The position numbers were made by a program, and so were the translations under genes. Of a stretch of 64,000 nucleotides of DNA, positions 1 to 9,437 are shown piece by piece. Each line of letters starts with the position of its first letter. Position 1 is the stretch's first letter. The notes below the pieces were generated by a model. That model had not been told where the DNA came from, did no database searches, and saw only the letters and a program-made list of their open reading frames with translations. This stretch comes from Halomonas aestuarii (GTDB taxonomy: Bacteria; Pseudomonadota; Gammaproteobacteria; Pseudomonadales; Halomonadaceae), in assembly GCF_001886615.1 (NCBI RefSeq), contig NZ_CP018139.1, positions 2,542,001 through 2,606,000 on the forward strand, written 5' to 3'.

Positions 1-1038
1 GGCGTGCTTCTCCTCGCCGTCGACGACCACCTTGAGGATGCCGTTCTCAAGGGCCGGGGCGTTGTAGCTGCCGTACTGGTCGCCACCGCCGGCGCTCATC
101 CGCGACAGCGAGACGTGGGCCTTGCGGGTGGGAATGCCGTGCACCTTGAGCTGCTCGACCAGCTTGTAGAGCTTGCGGCCGGTGGTGTTGTCCGGCACGC
201 CCCACAGCGCCCGCTCCGGAGGGTTGGCGACGATGCGGGCGGCCTGGGCGTCGATCAGCTCGTAGTGGTAGGAGAGCCCCAGCGCCTCGACCTGCGCGCG
301 GTAGTCGCTCTCGTAGATGCCCTCGATGGCGGCCCGCATCACGCCGTCGTAGCCGGCGATCACGGTGTCCTTCAGGCCCAGGTAGATGTCACGCTTCTCG
401 TTGATGGCGCGCTGGAAGAAGCGGTGCGCCCAGGCCTTGATCTGGTCGATGTCGTTGGTGGCGAGCAGCCAGGGGTCGCCCTTCTTGACCTCGCGGCGGT
501 GCAGCTCGACCGGGTCGCCGCTGGCGCCGACGAACAGCAGCTTGACGATGCCGGTGGCGCTGGAGAGCTCGTTGAAGCTGTCCTTGCTGCCGCCGGTGGC
601 CATGGTGTCGACCTCGATGTCGCGGCCGATCCACTCGGGCTTCTTGAACTGCAGGTTGCGGAACTGGATGTCCTCGCGGGTGATGTTGCCGCCGATACCC
701 TTGCGGATGGCACCGTTGGGCGACTTGGTGGCCAGCGGATGCAGCGAGGTGCCGTCGAGCTCCGGATGCTTGGCCAGCATCTCGCCCAGCTGGGCGCGGT
801 TCACCGTCATGCCGGCGTTCTTCACCCCCACGCCGTGCTGCTTGAGGGCCTCGATGGCATCGATGACCGCCTGGCCGTTGGTGACCAGGCGGTTCTCAGC
901 GGTCAGGTCGATCTCGACCAGGTCCACGTCCAGGCGGGACGTCACGAAGGTCTCGAGGATGCGCTCGAAGGCCACCTGGGCCATCTCGTCGCCATGCAGG
1001 ATGACCAGGGGGGCTGACACGTCGATCTTGCTGCTCAT
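1..1038 (-). CDS. Isocitrate dehydrogenase family protein (NADP type II-like), 3' end cut by window
   Basis: The first 346 residues are visible and the gene runs off the left edge. The start ATG at 1038 follows a good ribosome site (AAAGGAAG). Type II isocitrate dehydrogenase landmarks are present: HGDEM near residue 15, SPNGAIRKGIGGN around 107-119 (substrate Ser, Asn and Arg conserved), WIGRD around 137, LKDTVIAGYDG and YHYELID. After ELIDAQAARI, where the classic NYDGD metal-binding motif should follow, the sequence diverges and continues with a lysine/arginine-rich stretch. It should oxidise isocitrate to 2-oxoglutarate in the TCA cycle, but the altered second half suggests a longer or divergent subfamily, so substrate and cofactor are inferred. 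No operon partner is visible; the next gene upstream is a small membrane protein. Confidence 0.7.
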   Translation of the reverse strand, partial: MSSKIDVSAPLVILHGDEMAQVAFERILETFVTSRLDVDLVEIDLTAENRLVTNGQAVIDAIEALKQHGVGVKNAGMTVNRAQLGEMLAKHPELDGTSLHPLATKSPNGAIRKGIGGNITREDIQFRNLQFKKPEWIGRDIEVDTMATGGSKDSFNELSSATGIVKLLFVGASGDPVELHRREVKKGDPWLLATNDIDQIKAWAHRFFQRAINEKRDIYLGLKDTVIAGYDGVMRAAIEGIYESDYRAQVEALGLSYHYELIDAQAARIVANPPERALWGVPDNTTGRKLYKLVEQLKVHGIPTRKAHVSLSRMSAGGGDQYGSYNAPALENGILKVVVDGEEKHA

Positions 1039-1123
1039 CACGCTTCCTTTGGTTGAGGTGATGGAAGGGGTCGGATAAGGGAGTGGTCATAGGGTACGCC
1101 TGCCGCCTTTTCTCTGCCAGAGA

Positions 1124-1453
1124 TCAGCCCGCGGGCCGAGGCCCGAGCAGGATGATGCCGGCCCCGAGCAGGCAGAGGCCCGTGCCGAGCAGGTCCCAGC
1201 GGTCGGGCAGGCGCTGCTCGACCAGCCAGAGCCAGGCCACCGAGGTGGCGATGTAGACCCCGCCATAGGCGGCGTAGGCCCGCCCGGCGTAGTCCGCCCC
1301 GGACAGGCTCAGCAGCCAGGCGAAGAGCGCCAGGCTGGCCAGCCCCGGGATCAGCCAGAGGGCCGGCCTGTCCAGCCGCCACCAGGCCCAGACGCTGAAG
1401 CAGCCGGCGATCTCGGCCAGGGCGGCGGCGACATAGATCGCCAGGGTGGCCAT
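1124..1453 (-). CDS. YnfA/UPF0060 family small membrane protein
   Basis: This 109-residue protein has four predicted membrane helices: residues 5-25, 31-50, 60-78 and 86-104. It carries family-typical stretches such as [14 protein letters not shown] near the N-terminus and [17 protein letters not shown] in the middle. Length and topology fit the UPF0060 family, which resembles half-size small multidrug resistance transporters; substrate and direction are unproven. It starts 1 bp after the stop of the threonine ammonia-lyase gene and is probably co-transcribed with it and the ChaC gene. Confidence 0.85.
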   Translation of the reverse strand: MATLAIYVAAALAEIAGCFSVWAWWRLDRPALWLIPGLASLALFAWLLSLSGADYAGRAYAAYGGVYIATSVAWLWLVEQRLPDRWDLLGTGLCLLGAGIILLGPRPAG

Positions 1454-1454
1454 C

Positions 1455-2711
1455 TCAGTGATGGCCCTCGGGGTCGGTGGCCCAGCGCTCGTCCGGATGC
1501 ACCTCGTTGGCGGGCAGCACCGGGTCGTAGCCCTCGACGCGCAGCGCGGCGATCACCTCGCGGGTGTGGTCGCTGCCCAGGGTCTCCAGGGTGGCCTCCA
1601 CCTCGGTGGCGCGCAGCGAGAGGTCGGTGAAGGTGCGCTGGTGGGCGATCTGGATGACGTTGGCGCGCTGTGCGGCGAGCAGTTGGGTCAGCTCGGCCAG
1701 CGAGCCGGGCACGTCCGGGATGCCCACCCGCACGCGCACGATGCGATTGGAGCGCACCAGGCCGCGCTGGATCACCGAGGAGAGCGCCAGCATGTCGATG
1801 TTGCCGCCGCACAGCACCAGCCCCACCTTGCGGCCGCGATAGCGTTCCGGGTCGCTGAGCAGGGCGGCGAGGCCCGCGGCGCCGGCGCCCTCGGCCACGC
1901 TCTTCTCGATCTCCAGCAGCATCAGGATGGCGCGCTCGATCTCCGGCTCGTCCACCAGCACGATGTCGCTGACCAGCTCGCGCACGATCTCCCGGGTCAG
2001 GGTGCCGGGCTGCTTCACGGCGATGCCCTCGGCCAGGGTGGCCAGGCCGCAGTGGATCTCCTCGCCGGCCAGTGCCTGCTTCATGGCCGGGAAGCGCCGC
2101 GTCTGCACGCCGATCACCTCGATGTCGGGCTTCAGGGCCTTGGCCGCCACGGCATTGCCGCTGATCAGTCCGCCGCCGCCGATGGGGATCACCAGGCAGT
2201 CCAGGTCGGGCACCGCCTCGAGCATCTCCGGGGCGATGGTGCCCTGGCCGGCGATGACCCGCTCGTCGTCGTAGGGGTGCACGAAGACCAGGTTGCGCTC
2301 CTTGGCCAGGCGGTGGGCGTAGGCGCCGGCCTCGTCGACCCCGTTGCCCTCGAGGTGCACCTCGGCCCCGAAGTCGCGGGTGTTGCGCACCTTGAGGTTG
2401 GGGGTGTGGCGGGGCATGACGATGGTGGCGTGGATCCCCAGCCGCGCGGCGTGGTAGGCCACCGCCTGGGCGTGGTTGCCGGCGGACATGGCGATCACGC
2501 CCCGGGCGCGCTCCTCTGGCGTGAGCGAGAGCAGGTGGTTCAGGGCGCCACGCTCCTTGAAGGAGGCGGTGAACTGGTGGTTCTCGAACTTGATGTAGAC
2601 CTCGCAGCCGGTGAGCCGGGACAGCGTCGAGGAGTGCAGACAGGCGGTATGCTCCACGCTGCCCTCCAGGCGGGCGGCGGCCTGGCGGATGTCGTCGAGG
2701 GTCACGCTCAT
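1455..2711 (-). CDS. Threonine ammonia-lyase with C-terminal ACT domain (catabolic/IlvA-TdcB type)
   Basis: The 418-residue protein is a fold-type II PLP enzyme. The PLP lysine is K52 in [11 protein letters not shown], and a glycine-rich phosphate loop ([12 protein letters not shown]) lies near residues 175-187. A single ACT-like domain fills roughly residues 330-410 ([19 protein letters not shown]). It should deaminate L-threonine (and serine) to 2-oxobutyrate (or pyruvate). One ACT domain and about 400 residues match the shorter class, whereas biosynthetic IlvA usually has two regulatory ACT repeats and about 500 residues. Its ATG overlaps the stop of the ChaC gene by 4 bp (ATGA), so the two are translationally coupled. 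Confidence 0.88.
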   Translation of the reverse strand: MSVTLDDIRQAAARLEGSVEHTACLHSSTLSRLTGCEVYIKFENHQFTASFKERGALNHLLSLTPEERARGVIAMSAGNHAQAVAYHAARLGIHATIVMPRHTPNLKVRNTRDFGAEVHLEGNGVDEAGAYAHRLAKERNLVFVHPYDDERVIAGQGTIAPEMLEAVPDLDCLVIPIGGGGLISGNAVAAKALKPDIEVIGVQTRRFPAMKQALAGEEIHCGLATLAEGIAVKQPGTLTREIVRELVSDIVLVDEPEIERAILMLLEIEKSVAEGAGAAGLAALLSDPERYRGRKVGLVLCGGNIDMLALSSVIQRGLVRSNRIVRVRVGIPDVPGSLAELTQLLAAQRANVIQIAHQRTFTDLSLRATEVEATLETLGSDHTREVIAALRVEGYDPVLPANEVHPDERWATDPEGHH

Positions 2712-3328
2712 GGGAGGTTCTTCTCCTTGTTGTCGGGGGCGTGGGGGCGGTCGTCGCCTGCCGGGTGGGGCAGGCGCGCCGCCAGCGCGAACACGTGGGG
2801 ATCGTCCACGCCGAGTTCGCGCAGGGCCTGGGCCAGGTAGACCAGGTAGTCGCGGTTGGGGCCGCTGGGGCCGTGGGAAGCGGCGATCTGCTCGGCGATG
2901 GCGTCGAGCGGGGCGTCGCCCAGGAAGGCGGCGTTGTCCCGGGTGGCGAGATACACCAGGCCGTCGGCGCTGTCCGGCGAGGCACCATCGTCGAAGTGCA
3001 GCCGGGTCACCTCGCGGAGGTAGCCGTTCTTCTCGCGCACGTCCAGGGGGCCCAGCACCTCGGGGCTGATGCGATAGGCCATGCCATGGCAGACGGCCCC
3101 CGGCTCCCGCACCAGGGTCGCCACCCGGCCCGGGGCCTCGGGGGTGCCGCGGTGATCGTGGGAGCCCTGCCAGAAGCGGCGCACCCAGCCGTGGATGTGG
3201 GCCGCGCGGCGCTCCAGCCAGGGGAAGTCGGCCTTCCAGATCAGCGAGCCGTAACCGAACAGCCAGATCTCGTCGTGGCCGTCGAAGTGGGTCATGCGTC
3301 GGTTGCGTTCCCGGGTGTCGTTGCTCAT
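2708..3328 (-). CDS. chaC: ChaC-type gamma-glutamylcyclotransferase
   Basis: About 206 residues. The family signature FGYGSLIW occurs near residue 20, LDVREKNGYLR near the middle, and an ASHGPSGPNRDYLVYLAQALRELG segment in the C-terminal half. ChaC enzymes cleave glutathione (gamma-glutamyl peptides) to 5-oxoproline and Cys-Gly. I chose the ATG at 3328; a second ATG 11 codons downstream at 3295 is equally possible because neither has a strong ribosome site, while the in-frame extension further upstream has no family similarity. The stop overlaps the start of the threonine ammonia-lyase gene. Confidence 0.87.
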   Translation of the reverse strand: MSNDTRERNRRMTHFDGHDEIWLFGYGSLIWKADFPWLERRAAHIHGWVRRFWQGSHDHRGTPEAPGRVATLVREPGAVCHGMAYRISPEVLGPLDVREKNGYLREVTRLHFDDGASPDSADGLVYLATRDNAAFLGDAPLDAIAEQIAASHGPSGPNRDYLVYLAQALRELGVDDPHVFALAARLPHPAGDDRPHAPDNKEKNLP

Positions 3329-3470
3329 GGGCGGTCTGGCCGGTTCATGGAAGAGGGTGGCCCTCCATGATGCGTCGCCGCGAGGCGCTTGTCGAAGCCC
3401 CGAGGCCGGCGTCGACGCCGCAACCCGCCGCGGGTATGGTAGCGAGCGTTCGACGGTCAGGGGAGCAGCG

Positions 3471-3938
3471 GTGGACACGGTATGGATGGCCCTCTCGACG
3501 GGCTTCGGCCTCGGGCTCTCGCCCTGGGCCTCGGGAACGGTCGGTTCGCTGCTGGGCCTGCCGCTCGCCTGGTGGCTGCTGGGGCGTACGCGGCGCGTGC
3601 AGCTGGGCCTCGTGGCGGTGCTGCTGGTGGCGGCCATGCCGGTCTGCCATCACGCCGCGACCGCACTGGGCTTCAAGGACGACGGGCGCATCGTGCTCGA
3701 CGAGATCATCGCCTTCCCGGTGTCGGTGGTCGGCCTGGCCGCGGCGCGCCATCCCGCGGCCCTGGCCGCGGCCTTCGTGGTCTACCGGGGGTTCGACATC
3801 GCCAAGCCGCCGCCGGTGAGCCAGGCGGAAGGGGTGCCCGGGGGCGTCGGCATCGTGCTCGATGACACCGTGGCCGCGGCCATGACCTGGCTGGTCATGG
3901 TCGGCGGCCTGGCCCTGTGGCGCCGGCGATCAGGTTGA
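3471..3938 (+). CDS. pgpA: Phosphatidylglycerophosphatase A (PgpA family)
   Basis: A 155-residue membrane protein. It removes phosphate from phosphatidylglycerol phosphate in phospholipid synthesis. Diagnostic segments are the N-terminal GFGLGLSPWASGTVGSLLG, the acidic VLDEIIAFP, YRGFDIAKPPP and the late GIVLDDTVAA acidic pair. A GTG at 3471 with GGGAG 6 bp upstream is the preferred start; ATG 3486 is an alternative. It stands alone, divergent from chaC, and its end overlaps the end of the LOV-GGDEF-EAL gene on the other strand by 9 bp. Confidence 0.88.
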   Translation: MDTVWMALSTGFGLGLSPWASGTVGSLLGLPLAWWLLGRTRRVQLGLVAVLLVAAMPVCHHAATALGFKDDGRIVLDEIIAFPVSVVGLAAARHPAALAAAFVVYRGFDIAKPPPVSQAEGVPGGVGIVLDDTVAAAMTWLVMVGGLALWRRRSG

Positions 3939-6560
3939 GCCGCCGGCGTCCTGGCGGTGCCGGCCGGGCGTCGGCGCAGCGGCGTGATCCCGTGTGCTCT
4001 CGGGCAAACAGGTCGGCAGTGCCTTCAGCCGCTCGAGGGGCACGGGGCGAGAGAACAGGAAGCCCTGGAGCAGGTCGCATTCACGCTGCCTGAGGTTGGC
4101 ATGCTGTTCCACGGTCTCGATGCCCTCGGCCACCACCTTCAGGCCCAGGTGGTGCGCCATGGTGATCACCCCCTGGGTGATGGCGGCATTGTCGCCATTG
4201 CGGGTGATGTCGTGGATGAAGCTGCGATCGACCTTCACCTTGCTGATCGGTAGCTGGCGCAGGTAGCGAAGGCTCGAGAAACCGCTGCCGAAGTCGTCGA
4301 TGGCCACCTGCACCCCGAGGCGGCGCAGGGCGTGCAGCACCTCGATGGCCCGGTCGGTGCCGGACATCAGCACCCCCTCCGTCACCTCGAGCTCCAGCCG
4401 GTGGGCCGGCCATCCCGTTGCGTCGAGGACCTGCTCCACCTCCTCGAGAAAGCCCGCCCGCCGGAACTGCAGCGGCGAGATGTTCACGGCCACCTGCAGG
4501 TCGGTCGCGTCTTCGGCGAGGAGGGTGGCCATGTCCTGGCAGGCCTGGTGCAGCACCCAGCGACCGATGGCGACGATCTGGCCCGTCTGCTCGGCCAGCG
4601 GGATGAAGAGCCCCGGCGAGATCATGCCCTTGTCGGGATGCTGCCAGCGCACGAGGGCCTCGACGCTGCGCACCCGGCCGGTCCGGGTGTCGACGATGGG
4701 CTGGTAGTGCAGAAGGAACTGCCCCTCGCGGATCGCCTCCTGCAGTTCGAGACGCATCTCGACGTGCTCGCTCATCGGGCTCGAGACGTCCTCGCCATGC
4801 CAGTGCCAGGTGTTGCGCCCCTGCTGCTTGGCCTCCTGCATGGCCTGGTCGGCGTGCTGGATCAGCTCCGCGGCATGGCGTACCGGCTCGAGGCTCGAGG
4901 CGATGCCGATGCTGGCGCTGATGTGCACCCGGTGTTCATCGAGCTCGAAGGGCAGTGACAGGGTGGTGAGGATCGTCTCGGCCCGGGCCGGCACGTCACG
5001 CTCGTCATGGAGCCCGGTCAGCAGCATGGCGAACTCGTCGCTGCCCAGCCGCGAGAGGATGTCCCCCTTGTCCAGCAGGGCCCCGAGGCGATGAGCCACC
5101 TCCACCAGCAGCCGGTCGCCGACATGATGTCCGAGGCCATCATTGACCGGCTTGAAGTCGTCCATGTCGATGTAGAGCAGGGCCAGGAAGCCATCCTGCC
5201 GGCGATTTCGCCGGGAGAGCTGGGCCAGGCGCGAGGTGAGCTGCTCACGGTTGGGCAGCCCGGTGAGCGCGTCGTGGCTGGCCTGGTGGGCGAGGCGATC
5301 CTCGTACTCCCGGAACCGTGAGACATCCTGCTGGATGCCGACGATGTGGGTGCACCGACCCTCCTCATCGAGGACGGGGCCGAGATACAGGTGGTTCCAG
5401 AACGGCGAGCCATCCTTGCGGTAGTTGCGCAGCGTCACCTGGACCTCGCGCTGCTCGGCCAGGGCGAGGCGCAGCCGGGCCACCGCCGCGGGATCGGTCC
5501 CCGGCCCCTGGAGGAAGCGGCAGTTGTGGCCCAGCACCTCCTCACGGTCATAGCCGGTGAGGGCCAGGAACGGCTCGTTCACGTAGACCATCGGCAGGTC
5601 GGGCAGGGTGGCATCGGCCATCACCACGCCGTTGCGGCTGGCATCGATGCCGCGGGCCAGCAGGCGCAGCTGCTGTTCCTGCTCGCGGCGCCGGGTGATG
5701 TCGCGCCCCACGCCGTAGACGCCGACGACCCGTTCGTCGACGACGATGGGCAGGTTGGTGACCTCCAGGGTGTAGGCCCGCCCTTCGGCATTGATGCTGT
5801 TGTAGATGTGCTGCTGCGTTTCCCCCGCGCAGACGCGCTGGAAGGCGGCCTCGATGGTGGGCAGCTCCTCCTCGGAGACGTAGCCATGGAAGGGCTGACC
5901 CTTCAGCGCCGCCTCGCTGAAGCCGGTGATCTGCGTGGCCGAGGCATTGCAGCTGATGAAGCGTCCGTCGAGGTCGAACTCGAACACCGCATCGGGGTGC
6001 TGGGTGAACAGCGAGCGGAAGCGCTGCTCCGCCTCGTCGCGGACCTGGCGGTCGCGTTGGCGTCCGATGGCCAGGGCGACCAGGTTTGCGGCCCGGTGCA
6101 GCAGCGCCTTCTCGACCTCGTCGGGGGTCCGGGGCATGCGGTAGTAGATCGCGAAGGTGCCGAGCAGCTCGTCCTCGTCCGAGATGACCGGCATGGACCA
6201 GCAGGCGGCCAGCCCCTCCTGGCGCGCCAGCTCATGCCCGCCCTCCCAGTTGGGATCCTGCTGGATGTCCTCGCTGATCACCATCTCCCGCCGGAAGGCG
6301 GCCGCCGCGCAGGTGCCGACATCCTGGGCGACCTGCACGTTCTGGGCGAGGTCATGGAAGGTCGGCGAGAAGCTGTCCCCGGCGATCAGGCTGAGCGTCC
6401 CCTCGCCGGGGTCGTACCGCATGATCGAGATCAGGGCGTCGGGGAGCTGTCGATCGATCATGCGCGAGATGGCCGAAAGCGTGACTTCCAGCGGCATGTG
6501 CCGGGCGATCAGCTCCTGAACGGCCTGCTGATCCTCCAGTAGCGCATTCTCGTCCTGCAC
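3930..6560 (-). CDS. GAF-PAS-LOV-GGDEF-EAL protein: blue-light-sensing cyclic-di-GMP enzyme
   Basis: 876 residues from a GTG at 6560, chosen because AAGGAG lies 8 bp before it; an open extension to 6653 lacks such a site. Domains in order: GAF (about 15-170), PAS (about 180-300), LOV (about 313-425), GGDEF (about 430-580), EAL (about 595-850). The LOV domain has the flavin-cysteine signature GHNCRFLQG with Cys347, plus NYRKDGSPFWN and HIVGIQQDVS. The cyclase motif is GSDEF (506-510) instead of GGDEF, and the RxxD inhibitory site is absent. The EAL domain looks active: EALVRW (634), NISPLQF, the Glu in LEVTE, IDDFGSGFSS, KVKVDRSFI, AEGIET. The protein is soluble, with no membrane segments. I infer mainly phosphodiesterase output controlled by blue light and by a second GAF/PAS input. 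Confidence 0.9.
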   Translation of the reverse strand: MQDENALLEDQQAVQELIARHMPLEVTLSAISRMIDRQLPDALISIMRYDPGEGTLSLIAGDSFSPTFHDLAQNVQVAQDVGTCAAAAFRREMVISEDIQQDPNWEGGHELARQEGLAACWSMPVISDEDELLGTFAIYYRMPRTPDEVEKALLHRAANLVALAIGRQRDRQVRDEAEQRFRSLFTQHPDAVFEFDLDGRFISCNASATQITGFSEAALKGQPFHGYVSEEELPTIEAAFQRVCAGETQQHIYNSINAEGRAYTLEVTNLPIVVDERVVGVYGVGRDITRRREQEQQLRLLARGIDASRNGVVMADATLPDLPMVYVNEPFLALTGYDREEVLGHNCRFLQGPGTDPAAVARLRLALAEQREVQVTLRNYRKDGSPFWNHLYLGPVLDEEGRCTHIVGIQQDVSRFREYEDRLAHQASHDALTGLPNREQLTSRLAQLSRRNRRQDGFLALLYIDMDDFKPVNDGLGHHVGDRLLVEVAHRLGALLDKGDILSRLGSDEFAMLLTGLHDERDVPARAETILTTLSLPFELDEHRVHISASIGIASSLEPVRHAAELIQHADQAMQEAKQQGRNTWHWHGEDVSSPMSEHVEMRLELQEAIREGQFLLHYQPIVDTRTGRVRSVEALVRWQHPDKGMISPGLFIPLAEQTGQIVAIGRWVLHQACQDMATLLAEDATDLQVAVNISPLQFRRAGFLEEVEQVLDATGWPAHRLELEVTEGVLMSGTDRAIEVLHALRRLGVQVAIDDFGSGFSSLRYLRQLPISKVKVDRSFIHDITRNGDNAAITQGVITMAHHLGLKVVAEGIETVEQHANLRQRECDLLQGFLFSRPVPLERLKALPTCLPESTRDHAAAPTPGRHRQDAGGST

Positions 6561-6639
6561 CGTTGCCACTCCTTGCTCACGTCGATTCTGCGTCGACGAC
6601 AGCATCTCAGGGTATGCGTTGATAAGCACCCTGAATTTT

Positions 6640-8631
6640 CTACTGTCGCGCACGGCCCGCCGGACGAACGCGCGTCACCTCACCCGTGGCTAAGGAGTCG
6701 TTCGGATCGGGAAAGGTCACGTCGAAGCCGCGGGCATCGAGCTGGCGGATGTCGCTCGGGCGGCCCTGGTCGTCCAGCTCCACCAGGCCGATGCCGGCGC
6801 CGTTCCAGAGCCGCTCGCCGGCGCGGGCGCGGTCCGGGTCGCGGGGGGTGATCACCATGCCCCGGCGCTGGGTGAACCAGTTGAGCGGCGAGCGCGGGGC
6901 GTAGAGCCAGCGGTTCAGGCGGTCGAACCAGTCGAGCAGGGTGTCGGGGAAGGCGTTCTTGAGCCCGCTGGAGGTGATCTGCCAGAGCCTCGGCCCCTCG
7001 CGGCGATGGCGGATGCGGATGTCATAGGCGAAGGAGTAGTGCACGTCGCCGGAGAGGATCACGTAGTGGCCCGGGGTGCGAGAGTGGCGAAAGATGTTGA
7101 GCATCACGCTGGCCGCGCCGCGGTGGGCCATCCAGTTCTCGGCATCCACCAGCAGCGGCCTGCCGGCCAGGGTGAAGAGCCGCTGGATGGCCTCGATCAG
7201 CTTGACGCCGAACATCGGGGCCGGCGAGACGATCACCACCGAGGAGGCCCCGAGGATCTGCTGCTGCAGCTCCGTGAGCGCCTCCCAGTCCATCAGGCCC
7301 GAGGGACGCCTGGGGCTGCGCTCGCTGCGCCAGCGCCGGGTGCGGGTGTCCAGCACGATCAGCCGCGGCTCCCCGTCGACCTGGACCTCCCAGCCCTGGA
7401 AGCGCAGCAGGTGGCCGATGACGGTGTCCTGTTCCCCGGCGGGCAGCCAGCCCTCCCGCTCGGCGGCGCGCTCCAGCAGGCCGGCGGCCTCCTCCAGCGG
7501 CGCGGCCAGGCGGTCGGGGTCGTTGCCCCAGCCCTGGCAGAGCAGGTAGGCCAGCAGGGCGTTGCCGATGATCCGCCGCGAGAAGGGATGGCCGTAGGCG
7601 GTCCGCTCCCAGTCCGCCGTGAGGTTCCAGTCGTCGGTGATGTCGTGGTCGTCGAAGATCATCAGCGAGGGCAGGTGGGCCATCACCCGGGCGGCGCCCG
7701 GAAGCCCCTCGGCAAAGCGCTCGATGACCGCCTTCTCCCGGCGGAACAGCGCGGCGTTCTCGGCGTCCAGCGTGGGCTCTTCCATGCCCACCAGGCGCCA
7801 GGGCACCGGCGACCAGGCCAGCAGGTACATGGCGATGACCTCGGCGAAGCTCATCAGGTGGTTGTGGGCGTTGGCCGAGGTGAAGACCGGCTTGCGCACC
7901 CCGCCGAAGAAGCCCTTGCGCAGCGCGTCGCTGCTCCTGGCCTCTGGCAGCAGCGCCTCGCGGCGGTAGTAGGTGGCGGGGTCGGCGTAGAGGGCCTGGC
8001 TGTCGGCCACGGTGGCCCCCTCCAGGGTCTCGTCGAAGAGCCCCAGGCGGTGGATCAGCCCGTGGATGGCCACGAGCATCGGCCCCGCCACGTCGTCCGC
8101 GTAGATCTGGTCGCCGGTCATCAGCAGCCAGGCCGGCCAGGTCTCGGGGGCGTCGCGGCGCTCGGCCAGCCAGGCATCGGCGCGCGCCAGGCCGTCCGGG
8201 CCGTCGTGGTGGGGGCGGCGACAGGAGCCGTGAAGCAGCCGTCGATGGCTATCGGCGAGCACGAAGCCGGGGTGCGACGCGCCCTCGTGCAGCAGGTGGG
8301 GCGCCCAGTCGGCGATGCCGGTCGTGCCCCCCTCGCCGGGGAGCTTCAGGTCGTAGTCGATGCGCACGCCGCGGGGCAGGGGGGTGTCGAGGGTCACGTC
8401 GACCAGGTGCAGCCAGGCGTGGTGTCCCAGCGGCAGGCGCCTGAGGCGCGCCTCGTTGAGGGCCAGGTGGCGCGGTGGGTGGCCCGCCGGGTGCAGCATC
8501 AGGCTCGGCGAGAGGGGGCGTGAACCCACCAGCCAGATCACCAGGCGTTCCGTGCTCAGGCGACGCAGCAGGGGGCCCGCGATGACCTCGGGCAGGGCGT
8601 CGTGTTCGGTATCGGGAGACGTCATTGTCAT
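6640..8631 (-). CDS. PhoD-like metallophosphatase (alkaline phosphatase D family), no export signal
   Basis: About 663 residues from ATG 8631; ATG 8625 is an alternative. Metal-site motifs of the PhoD family are present: LLMTGDQIYADD, FDDHDITDDWNLT and LSGDVHYSFAYDIR. Classic PhoD enzymes are Tat-exported phosphodiesterases of about 520 residues. This one lacks a twin-arginine or Sec signal and has an extra N-terminal domain of about 100 residues, so it is probably cytoplasmic and its substrate is unknown. It is a single gene, ending 80 bp upstream of the LOV protein start on the same strand. Confidence 0.82.
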   Translation of the reverse strand: MTMTSPDTEHDALPEVIAGPLLRRLSTERLVIWLVGSRPLSPSLMLHPAGHPPRHLALNEARLRRLPLGHHAWLHLVDVTLDTPLPRGVRIDYDLKLPGEGGTTGIADWAPHLLHEGASHPGFVLADSHRRLLHGSCRRPHHDGPDGLARADAWLAERRDAPETWPAWLLMTGDQIYADDVAGPMLVAIHGLIHRLGLFDETLEGATVADSQALYADPATYYRREALLPEARSSDALRKGFFGGVRKPVFTSANAHNHLMSFAEVIAMYLLAWSPVPWRLVGMEEPTLDAENAALFRREKAVIERFAEGLPGAARVMAHLPSLMIFDDHDITDDWNLTADWERTAYGHPFSRRIIGNALLAYLLCQGWGNDPDRLAAPLEEAAGLLERAAEREGWLPAGEQDTVIGHLLRFQGWEVQVDGEPRLIVLDTRTRRWRSERSPRRPSGLMDWEALTELQQQILGASSVVIVSPAPMFGVKLIEAIQRLFTLAGRPLLVDAENWMAHRGAASVMLNIFRHSRTPGHYVILSGDVHYSFAYDIRIRHRREGPRLWQITSSGLKNAFPDTLLDWFDRLNRWLYAPRSPLNWFTQRRGMVITPRDPDRARAGERLWNGAGIGLVELDDQGRPSDIRQLDARGFDVTFPDPNDSLATGEVTRVRPAGRARQ

Positions 8632-8828
8632 CCTGTCGTGTCGCTCCTGGGGCCGGGCGGGCAGGTGGCGGCATCTCGCACCGGCGATGGCCCTCACCCT
8701 AAGGGGGGCGCCGGGGCCAGGCAAGCACGCCGCCGGTCCCATCGCTCGCGGCGAGGCCCGCGACCCGATAGGCTACGGGAGACTCGGCACCCCCCCACCC
8801 TGATACCACTTCGCTGCGAGGCTTACCC

Positions 8829-9395
8829 ATGACCGTGATGATACTCGGCCTGTTGATCTTTCTCGGTGTGCACTCGGTGCGCATCGTCGCCGACGACTGG
8901 CGAACCGCCCAGGTCCAGCGAATGGGCCTGATGCCCTGGAAGGCGGCCTATTCGGTGGCCTCGCTCATCGGCCTGGTCCTGGTGATCTGGGGCTATGGCC
9001 AGACGCGCCTGGACCCGGTGTGGGTCTGGCAGCCGCCGGTGGGCCTGCGCCATGCCGTCGCGCTGCTGATGCTGCCCGCCTTCCTGCTGCTGGTGGCGGC
9101 CTACGTGCCCCGCAACCATCTCAAGGCGAAGCTCGGCCACCCGATGATCCTGGCGGTGAAGCTCTGGGCCCTCGCCCACCTGCTGGCCAACGGGCGGCTG
9201 GGCGACATCGTCCTCTTCGGCGCCTTCCTGGCCTGGGCGGTGTTCGACTTCCGCTCCGCCCGCCGCCGCCCTCGTTCCGCGGTGGCCACCCCCGGCGCGG
9301 CCGGCACCGTCGCCACCGTGGTGATCGGCCTGGCGGCCTACGTCGTCTTCGCCTTCTACCTGCACCCCGTGCTCATCGGCGTGCCGGTGATGTGA
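8829..9395 (+). CDS. NnrU family membrane protein
   Basis: 188 residues with about five membrane helices. Typical NnrU segments are GLLIFLGVHSVRI at the N-terminus, the HAVALLMLPAFLLLVAAYVPRNHLK block and HPMILAVKLWALAHLLANG. NnrU was named from nitric-oxide-reduction gene clusters and is related to the isoprenoid cyclase-like NnrU/NnuR group; its biochemical role is unsettled. No denitrification genes are visible nearby, so no function is inferred here. The start ATG is the first in frame after the AT-poor divergent region. Confidence 0.82.
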   Translation: MTVMILGLLIFLGVHSVRIVADDWRTAQVQRMGLMPWKAAYSVASLIGLVLVIWGYGQTRLDPVWVWQPPVGLRHAVALLMLPAFLLLVAAYVPRNHLKAKLGHPMILAVKLWALAHLLANGRLGDIVLFGAFLAWAVFDFRSARRRPRSAVATPGAAGTVATVVIGLAAYVVFAFYLHPVLIGVPVM

Positions 9396-9418
9396 GCCTG
9401 GCAGAGGCGCGGCGCAAA

Positions 9419-9437
9419 CGGGGCGCCGGGCGCCCCG
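9419..9437. other. GC-rich perfect hairpin after nnrU
   Basis: A 9-bp perfect inverted repeat with a single-base loop (GGGGCGCC core) lies 24 bp after the nnrU stop. No U-tract follows directly, so it is a possible but weak terminator separating nnrU from the ABC importer operon. Confidence 0.4.

Noticed and set aside
4..1017. Long plus-strand open frame at the left edge
   Set aside because: Antisense to the isocitrate dehydrogenase-like gene, which has recognisable motifs and a ribosome site; the plus frame has none.
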